Program-made: the position numbers and the translations under genes | The notes under the pieces: generated by a model | Databases searched by the model: none | What the model saw: only the letters and a program-made list of their open reading frames with translations | What the model was told of the DNA's origin: nothing | Source: Eurosta solidaginis | Lineage: Eukaryota > Arthropoda > Insecta > Diptera > Tephritidae | NCBI RefSeq assembly: GCF_040869045.1 | Contig: NC_090319.1 | Span: 243,157,832-243,221,831, forward strand | Reading direction: 5' to 3' | Length of the DNA: 64,000 nucleotides | Part shown: positions 12,086-24,214 of the stretch, piece after piece | Layout: the number at the start of each line of letters is the position of its first letter | How positions within the stretch are numbered: position 1 is the stretch's first letter

Positions 12086-13544
12086 AGAAAGTCTTCTCCT
12101 TAATATTATAACATGACTTGTTCGGCGGTTTACCAGAAATAAGATAAAAAACTTGGATGTTTTATTGAAATATGCAGAGCATGCAGATGCTGTGTACTTG
12201 ATTAGGCGTATACTCTCGTAAAGGACTTTTGCTTTTGTCACACAGTGCAATGATTTGACGATGAAGATAATGTGAAATAAGGTAATTATTTAAAAGCCAA
12301 CTAAAAATTAAATCAATGAAATTGTTGAAATCAAAATAAGCCACTCATTCGTTTGTAAAAACTCAATAGTAGTAACACGAGATGACGAATATATTTAATT
12401 TTGATATTCAGAATATGTTAACATTGCATTTAAAAAGGATATGGTGTATACCGGAATTATAGAAATACCCCAAAACAAGCACTTTGCATTTACACGACAC
12501 TAAACAATTACAAAACGTAGTTGATTGAACAACACACAGCAATATTTTATTTCGGTAAAGTAAAAAGTTGCATTATATAAAACACTTTTGTAAATTAAGG
12601 AAAAAGATTAAAAATAAGAAATTGATGTGAATTAGTAAAATTGATAATTAAACAAAAACAACCAGATAAACACGTTAAAATTGACATACGCATACATATA
12701 AAGTTTCGTAGGCATTACATATGTATATACACACTTATGATTTGTTGAATACGTTTTATAGCATGTTCCTTACATATATGTATTTATGAATGTAAATGGA
12801 ATTCCTGTTTATTTCAATGAATCCAATGGTCATGCATAATTTATTAATTTATCCGTAAACAATTTTATGGAGCCCCAAAAATAAACCAAAGCCAAAGTCA
12901 GATTAAAAGGTTATATAGACAAATATAATTGATGTATTCATTTTTAGTTTCTCTCCAGCTTTTAAGTTTCCTTCCAAATCTTTTTTCCCTGTTTAATAAA
13001 TGAGACATAACTTTATAAAGTTTCCAAAAAAACTTTCTTTGCATATACACAGCCGTAGATCTAGACTTTCAATTTCTACTTAGAGTCGAGGAACTCTGTA
13101 TTGTGATCATTATATGTATAATACTTTAAGTTTTGTTAGGGTATGTCATTTACAACCGATTCTTTTTTCCTTACCCCACAAGAAAAACTGAAATTTTATA
13201 AAAACTACATAATTATTACCATGTTTAAAAATAATTCAGGCTCTTTATCTGTGACTGAAAGATTAAGTTTTCTATACAAACATTTTTTGCGTTAAGTGAT
13301 GCAATAATACGCACATACAACTTTAACTTCTTAGCATAATTTGTATCCTTTGCGCTTTTTCAACATTCAACATTTTCGCAAACAATTTTTATTAAATTCG
13401 AATTAGCTTTAATATAACGGTTCGTTTTTGTCACAGGTGCTTAAACAGATTTTACAGGAAAAGGGTTTTACTATTTCTCTCTTAAATAATTAAATATTTA
13501 AACTGAATTTCCATGATCAACGTGACAATAAAATGCTACTTTCT
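12086..13544. other. Unassigned AT-rich sequence
   Basis: No repeat or gene recognised. Short ORFs near 12059-12344 look random. Confidence 0.4.
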
Positions 13545-13640
13545 TAGGTTAGGTTGAGATCCTCACCAGCCTCACATACACTGAATGTGTTCATAGTGTT
13601 ACCCAAATATTGCTTGACGACCAATCTTAAAAACACTATC
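13545..13640 (-). mobile_element. 3' fragment of the RNase H LINE family
   Basis: On the + strand it reads GGTTAGGTTGAGATCCTCACC and continues through CACATACACTGAATG to ACTATCAA. It matches the 3' terminal region of the element at 24900-26290. It abuts the repeat that starts at 13641. Confidence 0.55.
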
Positions 13641-14590
13641 AACAAGTAAGGAAGTCTAATTTCTGGTGAAACCGACAATTACATACCCAGCTGTACACTT
13701 GAAATGCTGTTGTTGTTTGTTTTGTGTGCTTAATAGTGTTACAAGGCTGCGCAATAATACATATACATACATATGGTTCTATTCTGAACAAATTTTTCTT
13801 CGAGTTATGGCTCCCGAAACATAGAAAATTGCTTAGTCATAAAAGAGGCGAGGCCACGCCCACTTTTTTTAAATTTGAAGTTTTTCCTATTTATTGTTAC
13901 AAATCCACTTGGGAAATGAAATACCATTGATATAAAGCTCTTTTTTGCAAAGATATAGCTTATTTTATTCGTCCACGACCCTTTTACAAATCTTGTATAT
14001 AAAAGTGGGCGTGGTCATTAACCAATTACGTTAATTTTTCTTCAAAGCATTCCTTATAGTAAATGCAACCTCTCTGCTTGTTACGATAGGTTTAACGATT
14101 TTTGATTTATGATTAATAATATTTGTAAAATTGATTTTATCACAAGTGGGCGGTGCCACGCCCATTAAAAAAAAATTTTTTTTTCAAATTTTTATCAACA
14201 GTCTCTATATCAGTCCACACGTCAAATTTCAAAATTCTAGGTGTATTATTTACTAAATAATCAGGTTTTTTGTGTTTTCCAAAATGTTATATATACGAGT
14301 ATAAAAATTGGGCGTGGTTATCATCCGATTTCGCTCATTTTCAATACCAATCTATTCTGGATCCAGATAAGCTTGTGTATTTGGTGAAGATATCTATATT
14401 TACTCAAGTTATCTTGTTAACGGACAGACGGACGGACGGACGGAAATGGCTCAATCAAATATTTTTTTCTATACTGATGATTTTGATATATGGAAGTCTA
14501 TATCTATCTCGATTCCTCTATACCTGTACAACCAACCGTTATCCAATCAAAGTTATAATACCCTGTGTAAAATTACAGCTGTGTATAAAA
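13641..14590 (+). repeat. 1.75-kb repeat family, degraded and internally deleted copy
   Basis: The start CAAGTAAGGAAGTCTAA is a diverged version of the family's start. GGGCGTGGT boxes (about 14007 and 14310) and CCACGCCC boxes are retained, as are the GGAC tract (about 14427) and the ATATGGAAGTCTATATC end block. About half of the unit is missing. Confidence 0.7.
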
Positions 14591-14724
14591 GCCAGGACCT
14601 CTGTTACGATAATATACTTATACATATGCTGCTTTAAATATGTAGATGTTAAATTTAAGGTATTATTTGAAACAACTTTTTTACGTTTGCGTTTATAGCA
14701 AACTTTTCATCTCAAATTGCAGTA

Positions 14725-15524
14725 GGCGCAAATTGCGATTGAAACTACTGTCAAAGCAGTAGAAACACTGGAAGAGAATAGCTTAAACTGCAGCCGAGTT
14801 AACTTTTATGTTGACAGCTAAGAAGCAATTAAGGCAATAATCTAGCAAAGCACATCATCTAAAAGTGTGTTAGAGTGTAAGCAATACCTGGAAAGAATCG
14901 GGAGGGGGAGAAGCATACTCGGTCCGAGGGCATATGGGAATAGATGGGAATGAAAAAGCGGATGAACTAGCTTAAAAGACGCATCCCTTGAAGCTTTCCC
15001 CGTAGACGTTCTAATCAGATTGGGCGAGATGAAGAGAAGACGAGAGGTGCACATGATCGACCAAGCGGGAAAGGCGTGGGCCCAAGCACAGGGTTGTAAA
15101 GTGTCGAAGATTATGTGTCGGTCTTACAACCTTAGACTAACAAAGTTGCTTCTATCATTGAAAAGAGAGGATTGCACACTCAAGACGAGTATTCTGACTG
15201 AATACTGCCTTCTGGCGTCACATGCTTTTAAATTAGGCTTGGTCAGTGATAGCAGGTGTAGGAAGTTCGGGAAGAAACGTTCAAGCACGTTTTGGGCTCG
15301 TGCCCTGCGCTTGCCAGGCTAAGGCTCCAGCTATTGAAAGTGATACAGCTGTCAGATCTAGAAGCAGCAAGTGGCATATATCCTAGAAAGCTTCTAGTAT
15401 TTGCCAAGAGGACGGAGTAGTTGATAACACAGTTCCTGGTTTTTGATAGGGGTTTTCAGTTTGGTCGTTAAATAAACTTCTTATAACACTAAGTGTATGT
15501 GAGGTGGTCAATTCCACCTAACCT
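14725..15524 (+). pseudogene. 5'-truncated RNase H LINE copy, broken
   Basis: Translation matches the C-terminal half of the element at 24900-26290: part of the RNase H domain (VETLEENSL, then the VNFYVDS core), then a long shared block from RLGEMKRRREVHMIDQ through KLGLVSDSRCRKFG. In-frame stops occur in the RNase H segment (for example right after VNFYVDS) and a frameshift hits the tail, where the Cys motif is damaged. The 3' end (GTATGTGAGGTGGTCAATTCC) is the family terminus. Non-functional. Confidence 0.8.
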
Positions 15525-16714
15525 ATTGGATTGGTGTATAGTACTTGTAAGCTATTTCGATAATAGGGCGCTTTCAATGCAATAGAAAAATAGAATTTTT
15601 TCTTTGTAATAATTATTTTTTTCCATAAGGAATTATGTTCTTATGCAGGATATTGAGAAAGTATTGTCATAAAATGAAGCACCCTGATGAATTTACATGA
15701 ATACATATATAATAAGTTTATATGTACGTAGAGTACATCTGTTAAATTCATCTTAAAAATAAAAGTTCAAATTTGAAAACTGGTTTCCAAAACTTTTCTT
15801 ACTTTAGAGACACTTAACAAATGCTGTAATATCTTTGGCTATTTCATTTTCAATGATGTTTGTATTTCGAGAAAAAAATATTTTGCATGTACTTACGTAA
15901 AAATCAGGCCACTTATTAAATTGAACAAAATTTAATTGCATATACAGAAAACATGCAAAACTAATTTACCATAACTCTAAATTTAAAAAAGCTGAATGTG
16001 AACAAAAACTAAATATTATTATGCTAACACGAAAAAGAAACATAAGCAAATAGCTAAAATAAAGAAGTAAGTAAAGTATAAGTATAAGTCATCAATTATT
16101 TGTTTTAAATATTACTTTAAGTGTAAAATGAAAAAAATTAACAAAACTAAAAGCACTTGAATATATAAAACCGAGATTTTGTTTTTATTTATAAAATTTA
16201 TAATAAAATAGTATTTACATATTTAAAAAAAATATGTTTTTGGCTGTGGATATTAACTTTATTACTCGGGAAACAAGATTATTTGACATGAATAAGTAGC
16301 CAACTTCAAAATTTTGTTGCAATCAAAACATAAGAAGAAGAATTTGACATGTGTTTTGGCTATGACTGCTTTCAGACTTTGCAACTGTTATTATTATTCC
16401 TACTCGTTGGTAATTTTTTAATATTTTTACAATTAAAACTGCATTTTAACAAATGAATAGGAGAGAAAATATGATAGTCATTATTTTTCTAGTGTAGGAG
16501 GAATATGTACCACTGTGCTTCGAGCAGTTTTTTATGTTACTAAGCAAGCCGAAATAAGTTTCAACTGATTGACTTGAAGTTATTTTATATGTATTACAAA
16601 CGCAGCATCTTGCGCGATTGTGACGTTGTTCACTTTTGCAGAAAAACTCATGAATATGAGAAATTTCATTGTGACGCGGCCATAACTTCAACAGCAGGCA
16701 ATTTAGTTAACTAA
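15525..16714. other. Unassigned AT-rich sequence
   Basis: No supported gene or recognised repeat. An 81-codon ORF on the - strand (16446-16691) has no recognisable domain. Confidence 0.4.
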
Positions 16715-18167
16715 AGCCCGGTTTTTCAGTAGCTGGTTAAGCTAAGCTTAAACTAAGTTTGTTTAAACTCTAGTCAAATTTAAACTCCAGTTAAACTAAT
16801 TAGCAGTTTTTCAGTCACAGTTCAAGGCGGCCTTTGGGGTAGGATTTTTTGTGCGGCTACATTGGTTTTTAATTACCTAGATAATTTGTAGATACGGCAA
16901 CAGCTGGATTTCGTTTATCCAACATATTCTGCAGCGAAATATATCTAGTTCCGAAGGTGATACCCAACATCATTATTTAATTATTCTTAAATCAGATAGT
17001 TCTCTAGTTGATATTTTCCGACCTTTGAGAGATTTTGAGAAATATACAGTTCTCAAATGAATATTCAACACATTTCTTCAGTTGATATCCTACATTGGAT
17101 ATCGAGTTGTGGTGGAGTTGAAAACAATCTATCCAATAAGGTACCACCAAAACCAATAGCTGTTTATTGTGAGAAATAAACACCTGGTTGATAGCAGTAA
17201 TGAAGCGTAATAAATGAAAACTAAATTATATATTGTGACCAATATTAGCATCACTAATTGAGCTCACATCCCTAAGGTAATTAAATAAAGGCACAACAAC
17301 ATTAAGGCAAGCTACATAAACACATTAATCATCATTTACCCACATATATACAAGGCAACAGAGAGATACTCACCATCAGTCGAAGTAGTACTCGCATATA
17401 CACACACATATGCCTATGCGAGAGGCTATAAACTACAAATACATGTACATATATGACTGGTAACCATGAAGTTCGCGAAGTTACTAGACCTTGGGAGAAA
17501 TGGGTGGACGAGGCAACAGAGAGTACAAAAGCAGCGAAAGATGAGTAGTCAGGAATCAGTTTTGATTTAAACACGCTATCAGTTGCGAAGTGAAGTTTAA
17601 TTGCGCAGTACTTTTAAAGTAGTATAATAAAGACCATTTTGTAATACAGAATATTGCAGTATTTTGTTCAGCAGTTTAGCGATACGAACGTAAGCAGAAG
17701 GATGCAAATAAGCGCAATTTCCCTAAATTCGTTAAAATATATTTATTTTATTTTCATAAAAATACTGTGCTATGGAATCTTACATTCGGGTCCAGTTAGA
17801 GAACCACAAGTAGGGAATTAAACCTTTTCAATTTAAATAATAGAATTTTTTATTTAATAAAAAATTCCATCTTTTGCTGTGTACGCTATGGTTCTCGAGT
17901 TGAGCCACTGTTTCGAAACAACTCTTGATATTTTAGAAGTATGCCTAGCTATCAACGTGAGATCTCAAGCCCAAATGCTAGTTGGGTATATTCGACGCGA
18001 TTTCGAACGAACGCAAATAACTGATAGGTTAACTAGAGTTTAACCCAGCCAGATCGGCAGCTTAAGCTCAGCTTAAACTTCAGTAAAAGTAGACTGAAAA
18101 ACTGCAGAATAAGGTTAGGCGCAGTTTATCTGACAAACTGAGTTCAACTTGCACTGAAACCCGGGCC
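16715..18167. mobile_element. Putative PIF/Harbinger-like TIR element (non-autonomous)
   Basis: The left end reads AGCCCGGTTTTTCAGT and the complement of the right end GGCCCGGGTTTCAGT, so the termini are imperfect inverted repeats. The 3-bp sequence TAA flanks both sides (16712-16714 and 18168-18170); a 5-bp reading, CTAAA, is also possible. Subterminal blocks rich in TTAAGCT/AGCTTAAAC recur inverted near both ends. No transposase is visible and an LTR-like repeat sits inside. The superfamily is inferred from TIR style and TAA target. Confidence 0.65.
17288..17737 (+). repeat. LTR-like repeat (solo), copy 1, inside the TIR element
   Basis: It aligns with 18850-19303 and 50051-50389 through ACATTAAGGCAAGCTACA, AAGTAGT, GAGAGTACAAAAGCAGC (degenerate TATA region), AATAAAGACCATTTTG and TTCGTTAAAAT. 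Order and size (about 450 bp) fit a solo LTR whose U3/R/U5 parts are still recognisable. Confidence 0.55.
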
Positions 18168-18849
18168 TAAATCAGAGGGGAATAGGGTATGTGTTTACAT
18201 GGTTCGTGATATTCATATCGTCTGCTTAGAGTGCAAACCTGCACATTAACATAAACAAAATTTTACATAACAGGCAAACAAATATTTGAATTTTTTTTTT
18301 TTTTGAGAGAATAAGAAGTGACTTCATAAATTTGATATATTTTTTGCGCGATGTATGTAATTTGATGTTAGTGTTATGTCAGGTTGATGCATTAGCTACT
18401 GCACTATCGTACTGTATCAAAACGTCATTTTTGGAAAAAATGGTCCTAAGCAGGTTTACACTCTAAGCCGACGATATTCTTTGTTGTAACTATACAAAAA
18501 ACAGATTTTCGAGAGTGTAAAGGCATTTAGGAATAGAGCGATTAATGAGTAGAGGACAAGATCTATAAGGATGATTCAATATATTTAAGCTAACGCAGAT
18601 CATTGATAAGTACATTGGACGGTGCCACGAAGCTTAGCATTCGATAATCACTTCATTTGATTCAATAATATGTTCGCTCATTCCAAAGCCAATCATTCCT
18701 ATTACTTTTTCCATTGATATAAATTGTTTTCTTCTCATAGAGAACGGTGAGTATTATACCCTTAATACTGTGGCGAGTTTTGACATCACTAGGTTGTTAG
18801 TAAATATTCACGCAACAACAAAAACATGAAACCGCCACTCTTATGTACA
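18168..18849. other. Unassigned sequence
   Basis: No gene or recognised repeat seen. Confidence 0.4.
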
Positions 18850-19303
18850 TGTAACATTAAGGCAAGCTACACTCGTGTACATGAATACATCAATCATCAT
18901 TTATACACATACAGAGACGGCGACAAAGAGATAACCCACAAACACATGTAATCATCAGCCGAAGTAGTTGCTCACACATACACATGCATAAACTACAAAT
19001 ATGCATGTACTCATATAACTAATTACAAGAGTTTAGAAGGTGAAACGTCTATATCTTTGGAGAAATATGCGAACGAAGCAACGGAGAGTATCAAAGCAGC
19101 GCAAGCTGAACAATCAGTAATCAGTTTGATTTAAACACGCAATTAGTTGTGACGCATAAGTGTTATTGTATTAAGTACTCTCAAAGTAGTCTAATAAAGA
19201 CCATTTTGCATTACTGAATATTGGAGTTATTTATTCGACAATTTAGCGATTCGAACGTTTGCAGAAGGTGTATAATAACAAGGATTTCCCAAAATTCGTT
19301 ACA
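18850..19303 (+). repeat. LTR-like repeat (solo), copy 2
   Basis: It starts TGTAAC and ends GTTACA, a TG...CA terminus with short inverted repeats as in LTRs. Internal landmarks are GAGAGTATCAAAGCAGC, AATAAAGACCATTTTGC and TTAGCGATTCGAACG. No obvious 4-6-bp target duplication is seen. No gag/pol neighbour is present. Confidence 0.6.
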
Positions 19304-19959
19304 ATACGTTTTCAATACTGTTTAAATCTGGGAATCGGAATTTCAATATTGTCACCCAGAAATACATAGTCCGGTCAATTTAGTCATAACACTATGCACA
19401 AAATCAACTTTTTTTCTGGGTATTGGACCAAACCAACTTTGTTGGAGAGATTGAGGCTTAAGTATAAAAAGCACTATCTCCGTTTTTCGAAGTTATCCTC
19501 CAAAAAAAAAGATATCGGCTTTCGAAGTTCGAAAGTCTACATTTCGAAATTTTATTTGGTTTTGTTAACGCGTTCAGCAAATTTAAAGAGTAAAAATGTT
19601 GTCGTTGTCTGCCTTTTTCTTTTTTTTGAATGGCTAAACTCTTTTTTGAAACATTTTGTACAACAGCTGTTATACGAGTTGTAAAGTCAGAACTTCGTTA
19701 AACCCCCTGTTTTTTTTACCAAAAATTTATTTTAACCAACACAATTTCTAGCTGGTAAAACTATTGAATATTAAATAAAATTTTTAGATGTACATAACAG
19801 AAGCACTTGTCATGTATGTTTAAATTACCATATTGGTGATAACCGGATAAAACGTCGCAAAAGAGAGTGCATTGAAAGTACGACTGCCAAGACCACATAG
19901 CCATAACATTCCCGCACCTCCCAGAAAAAGCCCTTGTCAAGCAACGCTGGACACAACTA

Positions 19960-21285
19960 TATTCCATACGAAGGTGATGAGACATTTGTTCCATCTGAAT
20001 CAACTGGATTAGTGAGGCTCACTACATAATGCGAGTTAGATGAACTGGTGAGAAAATTCGCCCTATCAAAAAGACAATCCGAAGAATTGGCACAATTTTT
20101 AAAGTATGGAAACCACTTGGCAGCAGATGTAAGAACGTCGGGCTATCGAGACAGGCAAGTATATATTAAACAATAGTTTACTGTAAATGATGCTAACTCG
20201 TTTACCTATTGCCATGATGTCGCCGGTTTGATGAACGAGATGAGTATAAATCATAATCCACCCGATTGGCGCCTCTTTTTAGATTCTAACAAAGCCAGTT
20301 TAAAAGCAGTCTTGTTATACAAAGACAAAAGTATTCCACCAGTCCCACTAGCGTACAATACAGACGGGCTTGAGACATACAACAACTTGAAAGTCTTTCT
20401 CAATTATATACAGTACGAGTAATTCTAGTGGAGAGTATGTGCAGACATGAAAGTAGTAGCCATTATCATGGGACTACCACCGTCTGGATGGCCAAGAAAT
20501 ATGTGATTTATTTGTTTGTGGGATACGCGTTATACTGGAGACCAATACAATAAAAAAGATTGGCCACTTTGATACGAATATACTGTTGGGAAAGCAAACT
20601 TCATAAACAGTCCTCTAGTAAATCGTGAGAAAATCTTGATTCTGGCACTACATATAAAATTGGGACTAGTAACAATTTTTATCAAGTCATTCATTAAAAC
20701 CAATGATGCCTCAAAACCGTGTCTGAGGCAAATGTTTCCTAAATTTTCTTGCGCCAAAATTGAAGGTTCGTATTTAAATTACATATTCACATGCCTTTGA
20801 TTTATAGATTTTTATATATTCTAATACATGTTTAGGTATTTTTAACGATCCGGACATTCGAAAGATGATACAAAGCGAAGATATCACTATAACCTTAGAT
20901 ACTAATGTTGCGATTGCTTGGGGTGCATTAAAGGTTGTTATTACTATGGTTCTTGGAAATCAGCGTGATGACAATTTTCGAGAATATGTCAACAACCTAG
21001 TTGAAGCGTTTTCAAAAGCACACGTTCATGTCTTTAAAAGTCCATTTGATGCATGCTCATCTCGACTTGTTAGAGAGACACCTTTCTACCGAATCCGATG
21101 AACAGGGAGAACGCATCCACCAAACAGCTATACCAATGGAATTTCGATACAAAGGCAAAAAGCTAAACGCCATGATAGCTGATATATGTTGGTGGCTAAA
21201 GATTGCTGAGGAAAGCTTGGACGAGGACGAGACCGAAATTTACGGTGACAAAGGCCTTAACGGCGCACCTAGATTAAGAAAATAA
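19960..21285 (+). pseudogene. Decayed transposase-like gene of an arthropod orphan family
   Basis: The translated blocks, in order, are: a leader with LSKRQSEELAQFLK (about 20070); a block with RLFLDSNKASLKAVLL (about 20270-20320); VCADMKVVAIIMGL and FICLWD (about 20440-20520); LVNREKILILALHIKLG; IFNDPDIRKM; and a C-terminal block with HAHLD, DEQGERIHQ and ADICWWLK (about 21050-21210). I recognise these as a family often annotated only as uncharacterised in arthropods. The acidic residues of LFLD, CAD and DEQGER, a CxxC-type motif and an HxH are placed like a DDE transposase with a zinc insertion (inference). Stops, a lost first Cys and a frameshift near 21060 kill it. Confidence 0.75.
20766..20835 (+). 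other. Intron (70 bp) in the transposase-like pseudogene
   Basis: GT at 20766 and AG at 20834-20835 bracket 70 bp of AT-rich sequence. Removing it restores the frame exactly: lysine, isoleucine, glutamate, a split glycine codon (G|GT), then IFNDPDIRK. The size is typical of short fly introns. It implies spread as DNA rather than by reverse transcription of spliced RNA. Confidence 0.8.
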
Positions 21286-23689
21286 TCTTCTTTCAAACAA
21301 TATGTAAAATCATTTGAAATATGTGTATCTTTTAATAAATTTAGCTCAACAAAACACAAGTTTAACTGCAGTTCTACTGTGCAGTCAAGCTTTATTTGAT
21401 TTAATTGTACTAAATTTTTATGTAGGGACTGGTTTAGTTGTCGTTTTTACACACATTTAAATCATAGCATAGATGATCGTCATAATTTGTTGGGGAGCAC
21501 AGTGGACATAAGTACTGTTAAGAGCTCAAAAGTACAAAAACGCAGTGCTTTGATTTGAAATAGCACATTTAATGAAGGTGTATGATTTATTTAATATTGA
21601 ATAGTTTTACCAGCTAGAAATTGTGTTGGTTAGAATAATTTTTTGGTAAAAAACCGTATTTTTTCGCTTAAACAGCGGTTTTGCCAAATTTTTCTTTAAA
21701 GATATGCATATCAAAATAAAGGCCACTTAACCACCTTCACAGCAATACTAAGGTTTTTGATATGTGTAGCGAAAATTCGGAAATATCAGGTTTTTCATAT
21801 TTTCGCAGTTCTGACTTTTCACCTCGTATAACAACTGTTACACAAAATTTTTCAAAAAAAGAATTCAGCAATTGAAATAAAAGAAAAAGGCGGACCCCGA
21901 TCACATTTTTAATTTTTTAATTTGCTGAACGCGTTAACAAAAAAAAAAATAAAATTTTCGAATTGTAGATTTCGAACTTCGAAAGCCGATATCTATTTTT
22001 TGGGGACTAACTTCGAAAAACGGAGATAGTACTTTTTATACTTAAGCCTCAATCTCCTCAAAAAAGTTGGTTTGGTCCAATACCAGCCGGCTGTTGCACA
22101 GTGTAATACCAAAAATTACGACAAAGCCAAACTTTGGTGAGTACCTTTGGTTTGCCATAAAAAATAAAAATTTTAAAAGCTCCCATCTATCCCATTTCAG
22201 CTAAACAATTATTAGAGGTATAGGTCAAAATTTCAGGTTTTTTTTTATTTTTGTCGAAAAGTCGTAGATCTCGAAATTCTCTACAAAAAGGGCCGTCATG
22301 ATTTTTTCTGTGAGTATCACCGTTCTTGACATTTCACAAATGTGACTCTTATACATTGTATATGACATGCACCCTTTTCCACATCAGCTGTGAAATAATG
22401 TATTCGGCGCGTTTTTTTAACGTACTTTTCCCAGTAGGCCTATTCCACGAACCACTATTACGTAATTTCAAGCCCCGGTAGTTATTTAATGGCATGCAAA
22501 TTATTCAGATTGATAATGGTTATTGACTTTAATTGTCACTTTGATTGACATTGATTTCTTTTTTACTTTAATCTGATTCATACTCTTCTTCTTCCTCCTC
22601 TTACTGGCTATTCATAAATAGTTCATATGAAGATGCATACGTTGTCTCTTCATCAAATTCACATGAATTATCCTCTGTTGTACCGTAATAAACATTTGAG
22701 TAAGCCTGGTTATCTGCTTTATCGTTACAAAATAAACAGCTTTTTTTTAACAAAAGCTGGATTCACTTACTCGTGCTCTAATTCGGGTTGCACTTACTTT
22801 TGAAGTACATACAAGCCTGTTCATCTTCACGTTATCATTTGGCTGCGGATATTGAATTTTCCGGATGTATAGTTTTCTGCAATCCACTTGGATTGTATCG
22901 GACCTCTTAAACGCTCAGTAAACTTATCACTTCTCACAACACTGGCATCGATAAAGTCTGCATTCCACGACTAACTATAACAGTTTCATCTTCACTCAAA
23001 AGAAAATAAAGCAAATATGCGATTTTTTTTTAATATTAGTGAGCAAAAACTCTAAAATAGTAGACGCTTAAAATAAAGCATAACGGCCTAATGGGGAAAC
23101 CACCAAGTACACTGCCTCACAGATGGTGTGGAAATGTGTGCATATTATATACAATGTGACCTGAAATTGCGACATCTCAAGAACAGTGATACTAATAGAA
23201 AAAATTATGACGACCATTTTTGAGAGATTTTCGAGATCCCCAACTTTAGTTTGAGTTATTTTTCGATAAATTTTACCGTGTTCGAGAAAAATTCAGAAAC
23301 CTGAAATTTTGACTTTTGACCTCGAATAACTTTTTTAGTTCAAATGGGATAGGTGGGGGTTTTAAAGTTTTATTTTTTATGGTAAACGTTTTTTTTTTTG
23401 ACCGGCCATTTTAAACTAACCTATGGTAAACAAAAGGTCCTCGCCAAAATTTTGCTTTGTCGAAATTTTTGTTATTTTATCACTATTTTTATGACTGAAT
23501 TGCCCTGACTAACATACATATACACTTCTATGGGATTATTAAAACGCTTCGGTTCAGTAAAGTAAAAGTAACTTAAGTAAAAGTTAGGTATCTTTAAATA
23601 CAAATAACATATTATCTTTAATCAAGTCTTTATACAGTTTTCCTTAGCTAATGAGAGGAACAATGGACTTTGTAGTACTACAAAAACAC

Positions 23690-23895
23690 GTATAAGCTGT
23701 GCATTACGGCTTAGAAGGTTCAACGTGGTCATATAAAATCGTTCCCGAGTTGGTTGAGCTAGAACCTTAATGGTGTTTGTTACCGGAACGTATCGGATCT
23801 ATATCCGGCAAAGGACCACCAACACCGACAACACTCCCCAAAACCCTCGGGAAGTTTCAACAATAACAGGAGGTGAGGGCCGGACCTAGTTGATT
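23690..23895 (+). repeat. Dispersed repeat R2, copy 2
   Basis: It contains TTAGAAGGTTCAACGTGGTC, ACCTTAATGGTG, TATCCGGCAAAGGACCA and ACTCCCCAAAACCCTCGGG, the same order as at 41944-42160 and 55486-55598. Confidence 0.65.
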
Positions 23896-24214
23896 GAGGC
23901 TGATCGACTTAGTTGACGCCTGATACATAGTGATATTCAGCTCCTTGTATAATCAAAAAAACATCCATCAACCAATATGGTTGTCCCCCGATTGAAGCAC
24001 ATGCAACCTGATCGATCATGTTGCGGTTGCCTCCAGTGTTTTTGATGTGCGTACTATTCGAGGTTTCAACGTCAACTTGGAGCACAGCTCGTCACTGCCA
24101 AAATACGGCGCGAAAGGCAGCTGCTTTTGGAACAACAACAAGAGGAGCTAGTAATTATTGGCGTTCATAAGTGCCGTTTACTCCAAACTGGAAAAAATTG
24201 GAAAATAAATAAAA

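Larger units (their letters stand above)
19390..22103 (+). mobile_element. Inner DNA transposon A, CACTA-like termini and long TIRs
   Basis: The left arm (19390-19779) and the right arm (21586-22103) are inverted copies; the right arm carries about 130 extra bases. The termini read CACTATGCACA and, on the complement, CACTGTGCAAC. TAA flanks both sides (19387-19389; 22104-22106). CACTRTG ends with a 3-bp duplication fit the CACTA/CMC group; Transib elements have similar CAC-type ends but 5-bp duplications. A caveat is that about 13 bases seen in the matching arm of B are missing at the junction. The element encloses the decayed gene at 19960-21285. Confidence 0.7.
19369..23509. mobile_element. 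Outer DNA transposon B with TA target site, split by element A
   Basis: The left end (19369-19387) and the complement of the right end (23491-23509) agree as GTCMGGKCAATTYAGTCAT, with TA directly outside on both sides (19367-19368; 23510-23511). Long inner arms (22104-about 22390 and about 23130-23509) are inverted copies of each other. The middle (about 22560-22980) may hold decayed - strand coding sequence with an acidic run. The left terminus is separated from its arm by element A. The TA target resembles Tc1/mariner-type or related cut-and-paste elements; the superfamily is not determined. Confidence 0.65.

Noticed and set aside
19390..22103. Assigning element A to Transib because of the CACTRTG ends
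   Set aside because: Transib makes 5-bp target duplications, while the flanks here agree only over TAA (3 bp). The CACTA-like reading fits better, though neither is proven.
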